From CAVTPU01 sp963736695 (GTDB lineage: Bacteria > Actinomycetota > Actinomycetes > Mycobacteriales > Micromonosporaceae), in the NCBI GenBank assembly GCA_963736695.1, contig CAVTPU010000004.1, positions 3,038,001 through 3,102,000 on the forward strand: a DNA stretch of 64,000 bases, read 5' to 3'. A model generated the notes under the pieces. That model searched no databases and was not told where the DNA came from. It worked only from the letters and a program-made list of their open reading frames with translations. The position numbers were made by a program, and so were the translations under genes. The first letter of the stretch is position 1, and every line of letters begins with the position of its first letter. Of this stretch, positions 7,317 to 15,324 are shown in pieces.

Positions 7317-8493
7317 GCAGCACCACCGCCACTGCCTGCCCGACCCCGATGCACGCGGCGGCCACGGCATATCCGCCGCCCCGTCGGCGGGTCTCCCGCG
7401 CGGCGTCGACGATCACGCGTGGCGCGGACGCGCCGAGCGGATGCCCCATCGCCACCGCCCCACCGTTGGGGTTGACTCGGTCTCGGTCGATCTCGGGCAG
7501 GCCGGCGAGGCACGACAGGACCATCGCCGCGAACGCCTCGTTGATCTCCCAGACAACGATGTCGGCTGGGCTGACACCGGCACGATCGAGGGCTCGACGG
7601 ATCGCCGGCACCGGTGCGATCGAGAACTCATGGGGGGCGAGCGCCACCGTCGCGCTCGCCACGACGCGCGCCAAGACCGGCAGATTATGTCGCTGCGCGG
7701 CGGGCGCCGAGCCGACCACCACGGCGATGGCGCCGTCGTTGAGTGGCGAGGCGTTGCCAGCGGTCACCGAGCCTTCGGCGGTGAAGGCGGGAGGCAACGC
7801 CGCGAGCTTCGTCAGTGACGTGTCGGAGCGAATCGACTCGTCGCGGGCGACTAGGCCGCTCGAGGTGGCGACCGGCACGGCGTACCCGTCAAAGATCTTC
7901 TGTCGCCAGGCCGCCGAGGCCCGCTCGTGCGACCGCAGCGCCCACTCGTCCTGCTCCTCGCGGGTGATCCCGAGGTCGGCGGCGACCGCCTCGGCGCAGG
8001 CTCCGAGGCTGGCTGTCCAGCGTGCGGGGAAGGCGGGGTTCGGCATGCGCCAGCCAAGCTGAGTCGACCAGAGCTTCGCCTCGGTGGGGAACGGCACGTC
8101 CGGTTTCGGCAGCACAAACGGTGCCCGCGTCATGCCTTCGACCCCGCCGGCGATGATCAGGTCGGCGTCGCCGCAGCGCACCGCGCGGGCCGCCTGAATC
8201 ACCGCCTCGCCGCCCGACCCGCACAGCCGATTGACCGTCACCCCCGGCACCGTCTCGGGCAGGCCGGCGAGCAGCACCGCCATCCGCGCGACATTGCGGT
8301 TGTCCTCGCCGGCGCCGTTCGCGTCGCCGAGGATCACGTCGTCGACCTGTCCCGGCTCGGCGAGAGTGGGGTGACGCTGGATCAGTTCGGTGATCGGCAG
8401 GGCGGCGAGGTCGTCGGTGCGCACACCCGCGAGGCCGCCCCGGTGCCGGCCGAACGGCGTGCGGGCGGCGTCGAGAAGAAAGGCGTCGGGCAC
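7306..8493 (-). CDS. Thiolase family protein (acetyl-CoA acetyltransferase type)
   Basis: A 395-residue thiolase. The acyl-accepting C91 sits in VNRLCGSGGEA. The second half carries the His motif GHPLGAS and the second catalytic Cys in AACIGVG. It catalyses thiolytic cleavage or condensation of acyl-CoA units, either in beta-oxidation or in making acetoacetyl-CoA; the sequence alone does not decide which. The GTG at 8493 starts VPDAFLLDAARTPFG, the conserved beginning of thiolases; the frame upstream is antisense-type sequence. It probably shares a transcript with the NUDIX gene downstream through an 11-base overlap. The GHPLGASAPR variant replaces the usual GASGAR. Confidence 0.92.
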   Translation of the reverse strand: MPDAFLLDAARTPFGRHRGGLAGVRTDDLAALPITELIQRHPTLAEPGQVDDVILGDANGAGEDNRNVARMAVLLAGLPETVPGVTVNRLCGSGGEAVIQAARAVRCGDADLIIAGGVEGMTRAPFVLPKPDVPFPTEAKLWSTQLGWRMPNPAFPARWTASLGACAEAVAADLGITREEQDEWALRSHERASAAWRQKIFDGYAVPVATSSGLVARDESIRSDTSLTKLAALPPAFTAEGSVTAGNASPLNDGAIAVVVGSAPAAQRHNLPVLARVVASATVALAPHEFSIAPVPAIRRALDRAGVSPADIVVWEINEAFAAMVLSCLAGLPEIDRDRVNPNGGAVAMGHPLGASAPRVIVDAARETRRRGGGYAVAAACIGVGQAVAVVLHVA

Positions 8494-8591
8494 GCCACGA
8501 CCATAAACGAGCGGGTACGCGTCGCGCTGCCCGCCCGTCACGCATGGCATGCTGCGGTGCGCGGGTCGACTTTTGTGGCGGGTTGGCGGCG

Positions 8592-9212
8592 TCAGCCGCC
8601 GACGCGGGTGAGTTTCGCGGCGAGGTGGCTGGTGAGCGACTCGCCCATGGCGGCCATGTCCTGGGCATAGAGCAGTGCGCGGTCGACGATGCCATAGAGG
8701 CGGTGGCCGGCGGTGACCTCCTTCGCCGTCGATGTGCGCATGACGGCGTCGGTGGACATCTCCAGCCGTACGTCGGTGACGGTGCCCAGGTGCAGCTCCA
8801 TGATCCCAGAGGGAGTGGTGAACAACGCCTCGACCTCGTCGTTCGCCTTGTCGTCGACGATCACCGGACGCCACCAACCCACTTCGCGTGACGACGGCTT
8901 GATCGGCTGCCCCTCCGGGGTGATCAGCCAGGACCGAGATTCGTAGAAGAGAAAAGGTCGCCCGTCGTGACTGATTCGCACCTCTTGGGCGAACTCAAAG
9001 GGTTCGATGGTGGGATAGTCCCCGGTGCCTCGCCCCCGCCACACGCCGATGAACGGCAAGAGGCCGAGCAGACTCCAATGCAGGTCGGGGCCTTCCCGCA
9101 GGTCATGCGTCTCGACATAGGGATAGGGGTCAGGGGCTGGCGCGTCGAGGAACGCCGGCCTGGACTCCAGGCCCGGCGAGGTGACCGGCCCTCCGGCCGC
9201 AGGCCCGGTCAC
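8592..9212 (-). CDS. Nitrobindin family heme protein (peroxynitrite isomerase type)
   Basis: A 206-residue beta-barrel protein of the nitrobindin (THAP4 heme-binding) family. The hallmark GVWRGRGTGDYP follows LLPFIG near residue 55, and the C-terminal half has VTAGHRLYGIVDRALLYAQDMA. In Mycobacterium tuberculosis and Arabidopsis these proteins bind ferric heme and isomerise peroxynitrite to nitrate. About 40 extra residues precede the barrel. The GTG start gives a GTGA overlap with the stop of a 34-residue membrane peptide upstream, so the two are translationally coupled. A divergent DsrE-like gene starts only 40 bases from that peptide. Confidence 0.9.
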   Translation of the reverse strand: MTGPAAGGPVTSPGLESRPAFLDAPAPDPYPYVETHDLREGPDLHWSLLGLLPFIGVWRGRGTGDYPTIEPFEFAQEVRISHDGRPFLFYESRSWLITPEGQPIKPSSREVGWWRPVIVDDKANDEVEALFTTPSGIMELHLGTVTDVRLEMSTDAVMRTSTAKEVTAGHRLYGIVDRALLYAQDMAAMGESLTSHLAAKLTRVGG

Positions 9213-9313
9213 GATCGCCCCCGGGCGATGCGCAGGGCCGCGTAGGCGAGGCCGCCAGCGATGACGCCGAGCCCAGCCACGAGCAGGCTCACAAATCCGA
9301 TCTCAGAAACCAC
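9209..9313 (-). CDS. Small single-span membrane peptide, 34 residues
   Basis: A GTG-initiated frame with a hydrophobic core, FVSLLVAGLGVIAGG followed by LAYAAL, ending RIARGRS. This is one membrane helix with a basic C-terminus, so the N-terminus is probably outside or periplasmic-side. The support is threefold: a GTGA overlap with the nitrobindin gene, a TAGACT box ending 6 bases before the start codon, and a clean hydrophobic pattern. The function is unknown. It might anchor or sense for nitrobindin, which is inference. Confidence 0.72.
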   Translation of the reverse strand: MVSEIGFVSLLVAGLGVIAGGLAYAALRIARGRS

Positions 9314-9319
9314 ACCAGC

Positions 9320-9325
9320 AGTCTA
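9320..9325 (-). promoter_or_regulatory. Candidate -10 box for the small peptide-nitrobindin operon
   Basis: TAGACT on the minus strand, with exactly 6 bases between it and the GTG at 9313. This predicts a leaderless mRNA for the 34-residue peptide. Confidence 0.5.
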
Positions 9326-9339
9326 GAAGCCCACTCGCC

Positions 9340-9345
9340 TAGGCT
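9340..9345 (+). promoter_or_regulatory. Candidate -10 box for the DsrE-like gene
   Basis: TAGGCT on the plus strand, 7 bases before the ATG at 9353. It lies 14 bases from the opposite-strand TAGACT box, so the two promoters are back to back. Confidence 0.45.
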
Positions 9346-9352
9346 GTGGCAC

Positions 9353-9724
9353 ATGGCAGCCAACGGACGTTCTTTGGTGATCAAGACCACGGCCGGTGCG
9401 GACGCTCCGGAACGTTGCGCACAGGCCTTCACGGTCGCGGCCACGGCCACGGCCGCAGGCGTGCCGGTGTCGTTGTGGCTCACTGGCGAGGCCGCGTGGT
9501 TCGCGGTGCCCGGCCGAGCCGAGGAGTTCGACCTGCCACATTCGCCACCATTGGCCGACTTGCTCGCAACCATCCTGCGTGCGGGCTCGGTGACTCTGTG
9601 CACGCAGTGCGCCGCGCGCCGAGGCATCACTGGCGACGACGTGATTGCAGGTGTACGCGTGGCCGGCGCGGCGGCGTTCGTCGAGGAATCGCTCGCCGAC
9701 GGTGCCCAGGCCCTCGTCTATTAG
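9353..9724 (+). CDS. DsrE/DsrF-like family protein
   Basis: A 123-residue protein with the DsrE-like fold: an N-terminal beta strand SLVIKTTAGAD, then ACAQAF-type helix, then VSLWLTGEAAWF. A CTQCAARRG pair lies near residues 82-90, where sulfur-relay members hold their reactive Cys, and the C-terminus has DDVIAGVRVAGAAAFVEE. DsrE-type proteins carry persulfides or act as small redox partners; the exact partner here is unknown. The gene is followed by a convergent aminotransferase gene overlapping by 4 bases. In other actinobacteria the same family sits near Fur and YgfZ genes, as here. Confidence 0.85.
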   Translation: MAANGRSLVIKTTAGADAPERCAQAFTVAATATAAGVPVSLWLTGEAAWFAVPGRAEEFDLPHSPPLADLLATILRAGSVTLCTQCAARRGITGDDVIAGVRVAGAAAFVEESLADGAQALVY

Positions 9725-10575
9725 CCGAAGCCCAGCAGTTCGCGCAGCCGTGTCGTGGTCTCGACCGGGGCGGCCAAGCCAGCCCCGTCGAGGCTGCGGA
9801 TCGCGGCGATTCCACGCACCGACGAGGTCAACCACGCGCCGTCGGCTGCGGCGAGCTCAGCCGGGGTGATCATTCGCTCGGCCGTGCCGAGACCGAGCTG
9901 GTCCGCATGGTCGAGCAGCCAACGCGCGGTGGTGCCGGCGAGAATGCCGGTCTTCGCCACGGGCACGGTGCACAGCGTCGCGCCGTCGAACCAGACTAGC
10001 GTCGAGGTCGGTGCCTCCAACGCATAGCCGTCGGCTGAGATCCAGAGCGCGTCGTCGGCGCCCTGCCGCTGCGCCCACCGCAGGGTGGCCATGTTGACCG
10101 CGTAGGAGAGCGTCTTCGCCCCGCCGAGCAGCCACGGCGCGGACTCCCGCGCCGCCGCCGGCAGGCCGAGTGACGCGGTCACCACAGCGATCCCGGCGTG
10201 CCGCGATTCGATCACGGTCGGGTTGACACCCTGAATCGAGACGATGACGGTCGCCGGCGCGCCGGGCCGGTGTTCCCGACCTCGGGTGCAGACAAGGCGA
10301 AGCGCGCCTTCGCGGCCCGTCGGCCACGCCGCGGTCGCCTGCGTGATCAGCTCGGTCAGATCGCCGGCCGTTGGCAGGTCCAAGCCCAGCGAGTGCGCCG
10401 AACGGGTCATGCGGTCCAAGTGCTCGTCGAGCTGCCACACCGCACCGTCGCGTACGTGCATCGTTTCGAAGATCCCGTCGCCTCGGAGCAGGCCGAGGTC
10501 GTCTGCGGTGAGGATCGGTTCGTCGCTGGGGACGAGTCCTCGGCCCAGCACCGCTAGCACTCGTAGGTCTGACAC
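9721..10575 (-). CDS. pabC: Aminotransferase class IV, probable aminodeoxychorismate lyase
   Basis: A 284-residue fold-type IV PLP enzyme. The PLP Lys is K154 in LLGGAKTLSYAVNM. The N-terminal GLLRGDGIFETM and the C-terminal VRGIAAIRSLDG match the branched-chain aminotransferase/aminodeoxychorismate lyase group. The length and the ALEAPTSTLVW segment favour aminodeoxychorismate lyase, which forms p-aminobenzoate for folate. That would fit the neighbouring folate-binding YgfZ, but a D-amino-acid transaminase role cannot be excluded. The start at 10575 lies about 36 bases from the divergent Fur gene, so the two promoters overlap. Confidence 0.8.
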   Translation of the reverse strand: MSDLRVLAVLGRGLVPSDEPILTADDLGLLRGDGIFETMHVRDGAVWQLDEHLDRMTRSAHSLGLDLPTAGDLTELITQATAAWPTGREGALRLVCTRGREHRPGAPATVIVSIQGVNPTVIESRHAGIAVVTASLGLPAAARESAPWLLGGAKTLSYAVNMATLRWAQRQGADDALWISADGYALEAPTSTLVWFDGATLCTVPVAKTGILAGTTARWLLDHADQLGLGTAERMITPAELAAADGAWLTSSVRGIAAIRSLDGAGLAAPVETTTRLRELLGFG

Positions 10576-10597
10576 GTTCGGCAGCGTAGTCGCGAAC

Positions 10598-10603
10598 TAC
10601 CAT
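10598..10603 (+). promoter_or_regulatory. Candidate -10 box for the Fur-type regulator
   Basis: TACCAT lies 7 bases before the ATG at 10611. The spacing supports that ATG over the GTG at 10605. Confidence 0.45.
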
Positions 10604-10610
10604 CGTGAGC

Positions 10611-11036
10611 ATGTCCCGGTCCCCGTCGTTGGCCGACGAGCTGCGCTCTCGTGGTCTGCGCGTCACCGCGCAACGCCAGTTGGTGCTCGACGCGGTGCGC
10701 AGACTCCGCCACGCCACCCCCGATCAGGTGTTCGAAGAGATCGCTAAAACGGTCACGGGAGTTAACATCACCACCGTCTATCGCACGCTGGAGTTGTTGG
10801 AGGAACTCGGGCTGATCACCCATGCGCACCTGTCCCACGGGGCGCCGACGTTTCACCCAGTCGACGAGGACCAGCACGCACACCTCGTGTGCCGAGGCTG
10901 TGGGCGGGTGAGCGAGGTTCCCGCGAGTCGAATCACGCCCTTGGTGGAGGCGCTCTCCCATGAGGAGTCCTTCACCGTCGACATCGGACATTTGGCCTTG
11001 TCAGGGCTCTGCGGCACCTGCAGGCGGGCGCGATGA
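10611..11036 (+). CDS. Fur-family metal-responsive transcriptional regulator
   Basis: A 141-residue Fur-fold protein. The winged helix spans about 8-85 (SRGLRVTAQRQLVLDAV, then NITTVYRTLELLEELGL). The dimerisation domain carries His/Asp/Glu metal ligands in HPVDEDQHAHL and two CxxC pairs, CRGC and CGTC, that hold the structural zinc. Members sense Fe, Zn, Mn, Ni or peroxide; this sequence does not decide which. The divergent PabC-like gene and the coupled YgfZ gene (ATGA overlap at 11033) are its likely regulon or operon. Start chosen at the ATG after a TACCAT box. Confidence 0.9.
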   Translation: MSRSPSLADELRSRGLRVTAQRQLVLDAVRRLRHATPDQVFEEIAKTVTGVNITTVYRTLELLEELGLITHAHLSHGAPTFHPVDEDQHAHLVCRGCGRVSEVPASRITPLVEALSHEESFTVDIGHLALSGLCGTCRRAR

Positions 11037-12109
11037 TGCTCACCACGCCCGAGGCGGTCGCGATCGAATCGTTGCGGGACACCGACCCCGACCGGGGGGT
11101 GGCGGCGCACTACGGCGATCCGGCCCGCGAGCAGAGGTCGCTTGCGACCGCTGCGGCGGTGGTCGACCGGTCGCACCGAGGTGTGATCACCGTCACTGGA
11201 CCCGATCGGCTGACCTGGCTGCACAGCCTGACAACCCAGCACCTCACCGAACTGCCGCCGATGCGGGGCACCGAACTGCTCGTGCTCTCGCCGCACGGCC
11301 ACGTCGAGCACCACGCGGCGGTTTTCGACGACGGCACCACCACGTTTCTCGACGTCGAGCCCGGCACCGCGCCCAGTCTCGTCGCGTGGCTCGACCGGAT
11401 GCGTTTCCTTATGCGGGTCGACGTGGCCGACGTGAGTGACCAATGGGCGGTCCTCACCGCGGCGGGGCCCGATGTCGCCACCGCACTGTCGGCCATCGCG
11501 GTCGGGCCGCTCGACGAACCGGTGGTGCGGCCGGTGCCAGGACCGAAGTTCGCTGCCGCCGAGGTGACCGTCGGGCCGACCAGCGTCACCGACGTCGCTG
11601 CGGTCCCGGGCGGCGGCTTTGCCCGCCGCATGCCACATGGCGTCGACCTCATCGTGCCCCGGGATCGAGCGGTCGCGGTCGCCGACATGCTCGCGCTGCC
11701 ATTCGCGGGGGCGTGGGCGTTTGACGCGTTGCGGGTCGAGCACCGCAGGCCACGCCTGGGCTGGGACACCGATCACCGGACGTTGCCGGCCGAGGTCGGC
11801 TGGCTTGCTCACGCCGTACATCTGAATAAAGGGTGTTATCGGGGCCAGGAGACGGTGGCCCGAGTGCATCACCTCGGCCGCCCGCCTCGTCGCCTCGTCT
11901 TGCTGCACCTCGACGGGATAACTACCGACGAACTGCCGGCCCCGGGCACCCCGGTGACCACCCGTGAGGGGCGTGCGGTCGGATCGACGGGTACGTCCGC
12001 GCGCCACTATGAGCTCGGTCCGGTGGCGCTGGCCCTGGTGCGCAGGTCGACCTCCGACGACGAACCGTTGACGATCGGGCAGTCCGCCGCGGTCATCAAC
12101 CCCGACTGA
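11033..12109 (+). CDS. ygfZ: YgfZ/GcvT-fold folate-binding protein
   Basis: A 358-residue protein with the GcvT-like aminomethyltransferase fold. The YgfZ signature K-G-C-Y-R-G-Q-E is intact near residue 264 (NKGCYRGQETVARVHHLG); its Cys is the redox-active residue in Escherichia coli YgfZ. The family uses tetrahydrofolate and supports assembly or repair of Fe-S enzymes. The ATG overlaps the stop of the Fur-type gene by 4 bases, so metal status and Fe-S maintenance are probably expressed together. The C-terminal beta-barrel (GTPVTTREGRAVGSTGTS) is complete. Confidence 0.93.
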   Translation: MMLTTPEAVAIESLRDTDPDRGVAAHYGDPAREQRSLATAAAVVDRSHRGVITVTGPDRLTWLHSLTTQHLTELPPMRGTELLVLSPHGHVEHHAAVFDDGTTTFLDVEPGTAPSLVAWLDRMRFLMRVDVADVSDQWAVLTAAGPDVATALSAIAVGPLDEPVVRPVPGPKFAAAEVTVGPTSVTDVAAVPGGGFARRMPHGVDLIVPRDRAVAVADMLALPFAGAWAFDALRVEHRRPRLGWDTDHRTLPAEVGWLAHAVHLNKGCYRGQETVARVHHLGRPPRRLVLLHLDGITTDELPAPGTPVTTREGRAVGSTGTSARHYELGPVALALVRRSTSDDEPLTIGQSAAVINPD

Positions 12110-12174
12110 CGCTCGGGGGTTTGACTCGCGACTGCCCTTGTGCGCTGCCCAGTGACCCATGGCACGCTGGGCCG

Positions 12175-13077
12175 ATGAGCACCTCCACCCTGATCACGGT
12201 GGCGCCGACCGGCGCCGAGTCGGCGAAATCCGACGTGCCGGCACTGCCGGTGACCCTCGACGAACTCGTCGCGACAGCGCAGCGCTGCCAGGCGGCCGGG
12301 GCAAGCGTCATCCACGTGCACCTGCGCGACGATCAGGCCCGCCCGACCCTCGACCTCGGGCTCGCCCGGGCGGCGGTCGAGGCGCTCGGCGAGTCGACCG
12401 ACCTCATCGTGCAGCTCTCCTCGGGCGGCGCGGTCACCGACCCAGAGGCGGCGCGTCTCGCCGTGCTCGACGCCGGACCCGAGATGGCGTCGTGCACGAT
12501 GGGCACGGTCAACTTCGGCGACGACGTCTTCCTCAACCGGTGGGAGTTCATCGTCGAACTGCACACCCGCATGCGAGACCGTGCGATCGTGCCCGAATAT
12601 GAGATCTTCGATCTCGGCCAGCTCACCGCGTTGGCTCGGCTGCTCGATCGGCATGGCCTGCCGGCCGGGGGGCACGTGCATGTCGACTTCGTCATGGGGG
12701 TGCCGGGAGGGATGCCCGGCACGGCCGAGACGCTTATCGCCTGCACACAGGCTCTGCGACACCTGCCGGCGGGAACGACCTTCTCCGCCACCGGAGTCGG
12801 CCGCGCCACCCTGCCGGTGCTCTTCGCGTCTCTCTCCGCCGGTGGTCATCTGCGCGTCGGGCTCGAGGACACCGTGACCTTTGCGAAGGGGCAACCGGTG
12901 CGCGACAACACGCAGCTGGTCGAGCGGGCCGCAGCCATCGCCGAGTGGGCGCAACGCCCGCCGATGTTGCCCGATGAGGCTCGCGTGTTGCTCGGCGTGC
13001 CGGCAAAGTCCGGTCGAGACCAGGCTGCGGCGAACCCGCCTGCGGGGTTGGGCCCCGACAGCGTGGTCGGCTCATGA
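12175..13077 (+). CDS. Beta-keto acid cleavage enzyme (BKACE, DUF849)
   Basis: A 300-residue TIM-barrel protein. The Zn-binding HxH occurs in SVIHVHLRDD near residue 44, followed by SSGGAVTD, MGTVNFGDDVF and YEIFDLGQ. A second motif, HVHVDFVMGVPGGMPG, lies near residue 160. BKACE enzymes condense a beta-keto acid with acetyl-CoA to give acetoacetate and a new CoA ester; Kce of lysine fermentation is the founder. The substrate cannot be read from the sequence. The ATG at 12175 was chosen because the frame upstream to 12121 is not family-like. The stop overlaps the asparaginase start (ATGA). Confidence 0.9.
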   Translation: MSTSTLITVAPTGAESAKSDVPALPVTLDELVATAQRCQAAGASVIHVHLRDDQARPTLDLGLARAAVEALGESTDLIVQLSSGGAVTDPEAARLAVLDAGPEMASCTMGTVNFGDDVFLNRWEFIVELHTRMRDRAIVPEYEIFDLGQLTALARLLDRHGLPAGGHVHVDFVMGVPGGMPGTAETLIACTQALRHLPAGTTFSATGVGRATLPVLFASLSAGGHLRVGLEDTVTFAKGQPVRDNTQLVERAAAIAEWAQRPPMLPDEARVLLGVPAKSGRDQAAANPPAGLGPDSVVGS

Positions 13078-14060
13078 CCGGCTCTGCGGCCGCCGGCTAT
13101 GCCGGTGGTGACCTTGTGGCCGAGGTTGTGCGCTCGGGTTTCGTCGAGAGTCGGCATCGCGGCTCGATGGCTGTGACCGACGCGGCCGGGGTGCTTGTGG
13201 CCGGCGTCGGTGATGTGCGGGGACCGATCTTTCCCCGCTCCGCCAACAAGCCGATGCAGGCTGTCGGCATGTTGCGTGCCGGGCTCCAACTGGCCGATCC
13301 CGCAGATCTCGCGCTCGTGACGGCGAGCCACTGGGGTGAGCCCGTTCACCTCGACCGGGTTCGGGCGATGCTCGCCAGCGGGGGTTTCACGGAGAACGAT
13401 CTGCGCTGTCCGCCCGCCTTTCCGTTGTCGGAGCAGGTCCGCGACGAATGGCTGCGTGGTGGCGGCGGCGCCGAACGGATCGCCATGAACTGCTCGGGTA
13501 AACACGCCGGAATGCTGCTTACCTGCCGGGCCACGAACTGGCCCCACGACGACTATCGGCCCGCCGATCACCCCGTGCAGCGGGCATGTCGTTCGGCGGT
13601 GGAGGACTTGGCGGGCGAGAGCGTCGCCGCCGTCGGTGTCGACGGGTGCGGGGCCGCCGTCTTGGCGATCTCCCTCGAGGGTTTGGCGCGTGCCTTCGCG
13701 GCATTCGTGCGGGCGGAGCGCGGCACCCCGCAGCGGCGGGTGGCCGACGCGATGCGGGCCTTTCCGGAGCTGGTCTCCGGAACCGGGTCGCCGAGCGCGC
13801 GGCTGATGCACGCGGTGCCGGGGTTGCTGGTCAAGAACGGCGCGGAGGGTGTGGTGGCGGCAGCTGTGCCGGACGTCGGCGCGGTCGCCGTCAAGATCGA
13901 CGATGGGGCAATGCGCGCCACGGTTCCGGCGCTCGTCGCCGGACTGCGCCTGCTCGGCGTCGACGATTCAGCGCTCGCCACGCTCGAGATGGATCCCGTG
14001 TTGGGCGGCGGAGTGCCGGTCGGCGTTGTGCGCTGGTCTGGCCGCGCGTCTAGTCGTTGA
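13074..14060 (+). CDS. Asparaginase, plant/Rhizobium-type (AnsA/asparaginase II family)
   Basis: A 328-residue protein of the asparaginase II family (Rhizobium etli ReAV-like). Motifs seen: GPIFPRSANKPMQA near residue 43, the SHWGEPVH stretch, and MNCSGKHAGML near residue 140, which holds the Ser/Lys catalytic group. VDGCGAAVLAI and KNGAEGVVAAA follow. It hydrolyses L-asparagine to aspartate and ammonia in the cytoplasm; there is no signal peptide. It is translationally coupled to the BKACE gene, an unusual pairing. The 3' end overlaps the convergent hydrolase gene by 11 bases. Confidence 0.92.
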   Translation: MTGSAAAGYAGGDLVAEVVRSGFVESRHRGSMAVTDAAGVLVAGVGDVRGPIFPRSANKPMQAVGMLRAGLQLADPADLALVTASHWGEPVHLDRVRAMLASGGFTENDLRCPPAFPLSEQVRDEWLRGGGGAERIAMNCSGKHAGMLLTCRATNWPHDDYRPADHPVQRACRSAVEDLAGESVAAVGVDGCGAAVLAISLEGLARAFAAFVRAERGTPQRRVADAMRAFPELVSGTGSPSARLMHAVPGLLVKNGAEGVVAAAVPDVGAVAVKIDDGAMRATVPALVAGLRLLGVDDSALATLEMDPVLGGGVPVGVVRWSGRASSR

Positions 14061-14817
14061 GGAACTCCGAGATCCGGGACCGCAGATCGAGCCGGTGGGT
14101 CCAGATCACGGCAGGCTGGTCATAGATGTGCAGGGTGGCGTTCGGCAGCACCGAGGCGAGCCGTTCGGCGACGGCGGCCGGGTGCACCGAGTCGCCCCGA
14201 CAGCCGATGACCAGTGCGGGCGCCCGCACCTCGGCGAGCAGTTCGACGTGGGTGACCGCGACCTGGGTGAGCAGGTCGGACAGTTGCGGGGCCAGCCCCT
14301 CGCGCAGCAGTCCGTCGAGGCGTTCGCGCACATATCGCCAGGCTGCCGGTCGGTCCCGCAGGGAGGCGGGGATCTCGGCGAGCAGCGCGGCCGCAGCGCC
14401 AGGGCCGTCGCCGTCCGCGACAGCGTCGAGCAGTGCTGCGGTGCGCGCCATCGTCGCCTGAGTGCGGGGCTGGTCAAGCACGGCAGGCAGAAAGAAAACG
14501 ACCCGATCGAAGCGGTCGGGGGTCTGCGCGAGGAGCCGGGTCAGCGCGCCGGCGCCGAGGCTGACGCCGAGGGCGCGGCGGGCCCCGAAGTCGTCGGCGA
14601 CCGCCCGCAGGTCGGCGGCGAGATGCGCATAGGTGATCTGGTCCGGCGGCGGGTCGGATCGCCCGTGGCCGCGAAACTGGAAGAAGACTTTGCGTCCGTC
14701 GACGCCGCCGCCAAGTGGGCGACTGTCGGCGATTCCGCCGCCGAGGCCGTGCGCGAAGACCGTCACCGGATCGCCCTCGCCGGTGACGAGATATTCCAGC
14801 GTGGCACCGTGACTCAT
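14050..14817 (-). CDS. Alpha/beta hydrolase
   Basis: A 255-residue alpha/beta hydrolase. It has the oxyanion HG loop (VFAHGLGGG near residue 19), the RGHGRSDPP strand-helix, the nucleophile elbow GVSLGAG (Ser near residue 84), a C-terminal acid strand ALVIGCRGDSVHP, and the final His region. The substrate is unknown; esterase, lipase and lactonase members all look like this. The ATG at 14817 was chosen by alignment to the fold. No strong ribosome site precedes it, so a start some codons upstream is possible. Confidence 0.85.
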   Translation of the reverse strand: MSHGATLEYLVTGEGDPVTVFAHGLGGGIADSRPLGGGVDGRKVFFQFRGHGRSDPPPDQITYAHLAADLRAVADDFGARRALGVSLGAGALTRLLAQTPDRFDRVVFFLPAVLDQPRTQATMARTAALLDAVADGDGPGAAAALLAEIPASLRDRPAAWRYVRERLDGLLREGLAPQLSDLLTQVAVTHVELLAEVRAPALVIGCRGDSVHPAAVAERLASVLPNATLHIYDQPAVIWTHRLDLRSRISEFLND

Positions 14818-14933
14818 GGTCCGTTGCTCGGTGGTGGTCAGGCTCAGCAGCGGGCGGCCGGGCTCGTCCCGCCCGCGTGGGGCGGGCCAGCGTTTCGACT
14901 TTCCGTCCGGTGGCGGAGGCCAGCGGAAACTTC

Positions 14934-15278
14934 TCACCAGGATCCGGATCCGTTCGTGACGTCCTTGATCGCGGGCCGCACATCGAGCATGTAGACCCCC
15001 GCTGCGATGATCGCGATGAAGGAGAAGATCGAGAAGCCGCTGCTGCCGGAGGAATCGATTCTGGGGTTGATCGTGCAGATGGTCACGAGGGCGGCTCCGG
15101 CGAGGATCGCGAGCCAGGCTGGCTTCGAGAGCGAACCGACCACGGGAAACGCATCGGCGCGTTGACTGAGGCAGTGCGCGAAGGCGACCACCTCGATGAT
15201 CGCGCAGGCGATGAGGACTGCGAGCTCGATGCTGTTCTCGACGGTCTTATAGGGAAACGACAACGCGGCGAAGGCCAT
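14934..15278 (-). CDS. DUF2516 family membrane protein
   Basis: A 114-residue protein with three hydrophobic helices (about 17-36, 52-70, 83-100) and a short polar tail. It matches the actinobacterial DUF2516 family (Rv0476 in M. tuberculosis). The position directly downstream of hbhA and its Xre regulator is conserved. The function is unknown; a role with the HbhA-like protein at the membrane is inference. It is 46 bases from the hbhA stop and probably cotranscribed. Confidence 0.85.
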   Translation of the reverse strand: MAFAALSFPYKTVENSIELAVLIACAIIEVVAFAHCLSQRADAFPVVGSLSKPAWLAILAGAALVTICTINPRIDSSGSSGFSIFSFIAIIAAGVYMLDVRPAIKDVTNGSGSW

Positions 15279-15324
15279 GGCACCTACCTTAACCAGGGCC
15301 CGCGCCGCGTGAGCACAGCGTCGC

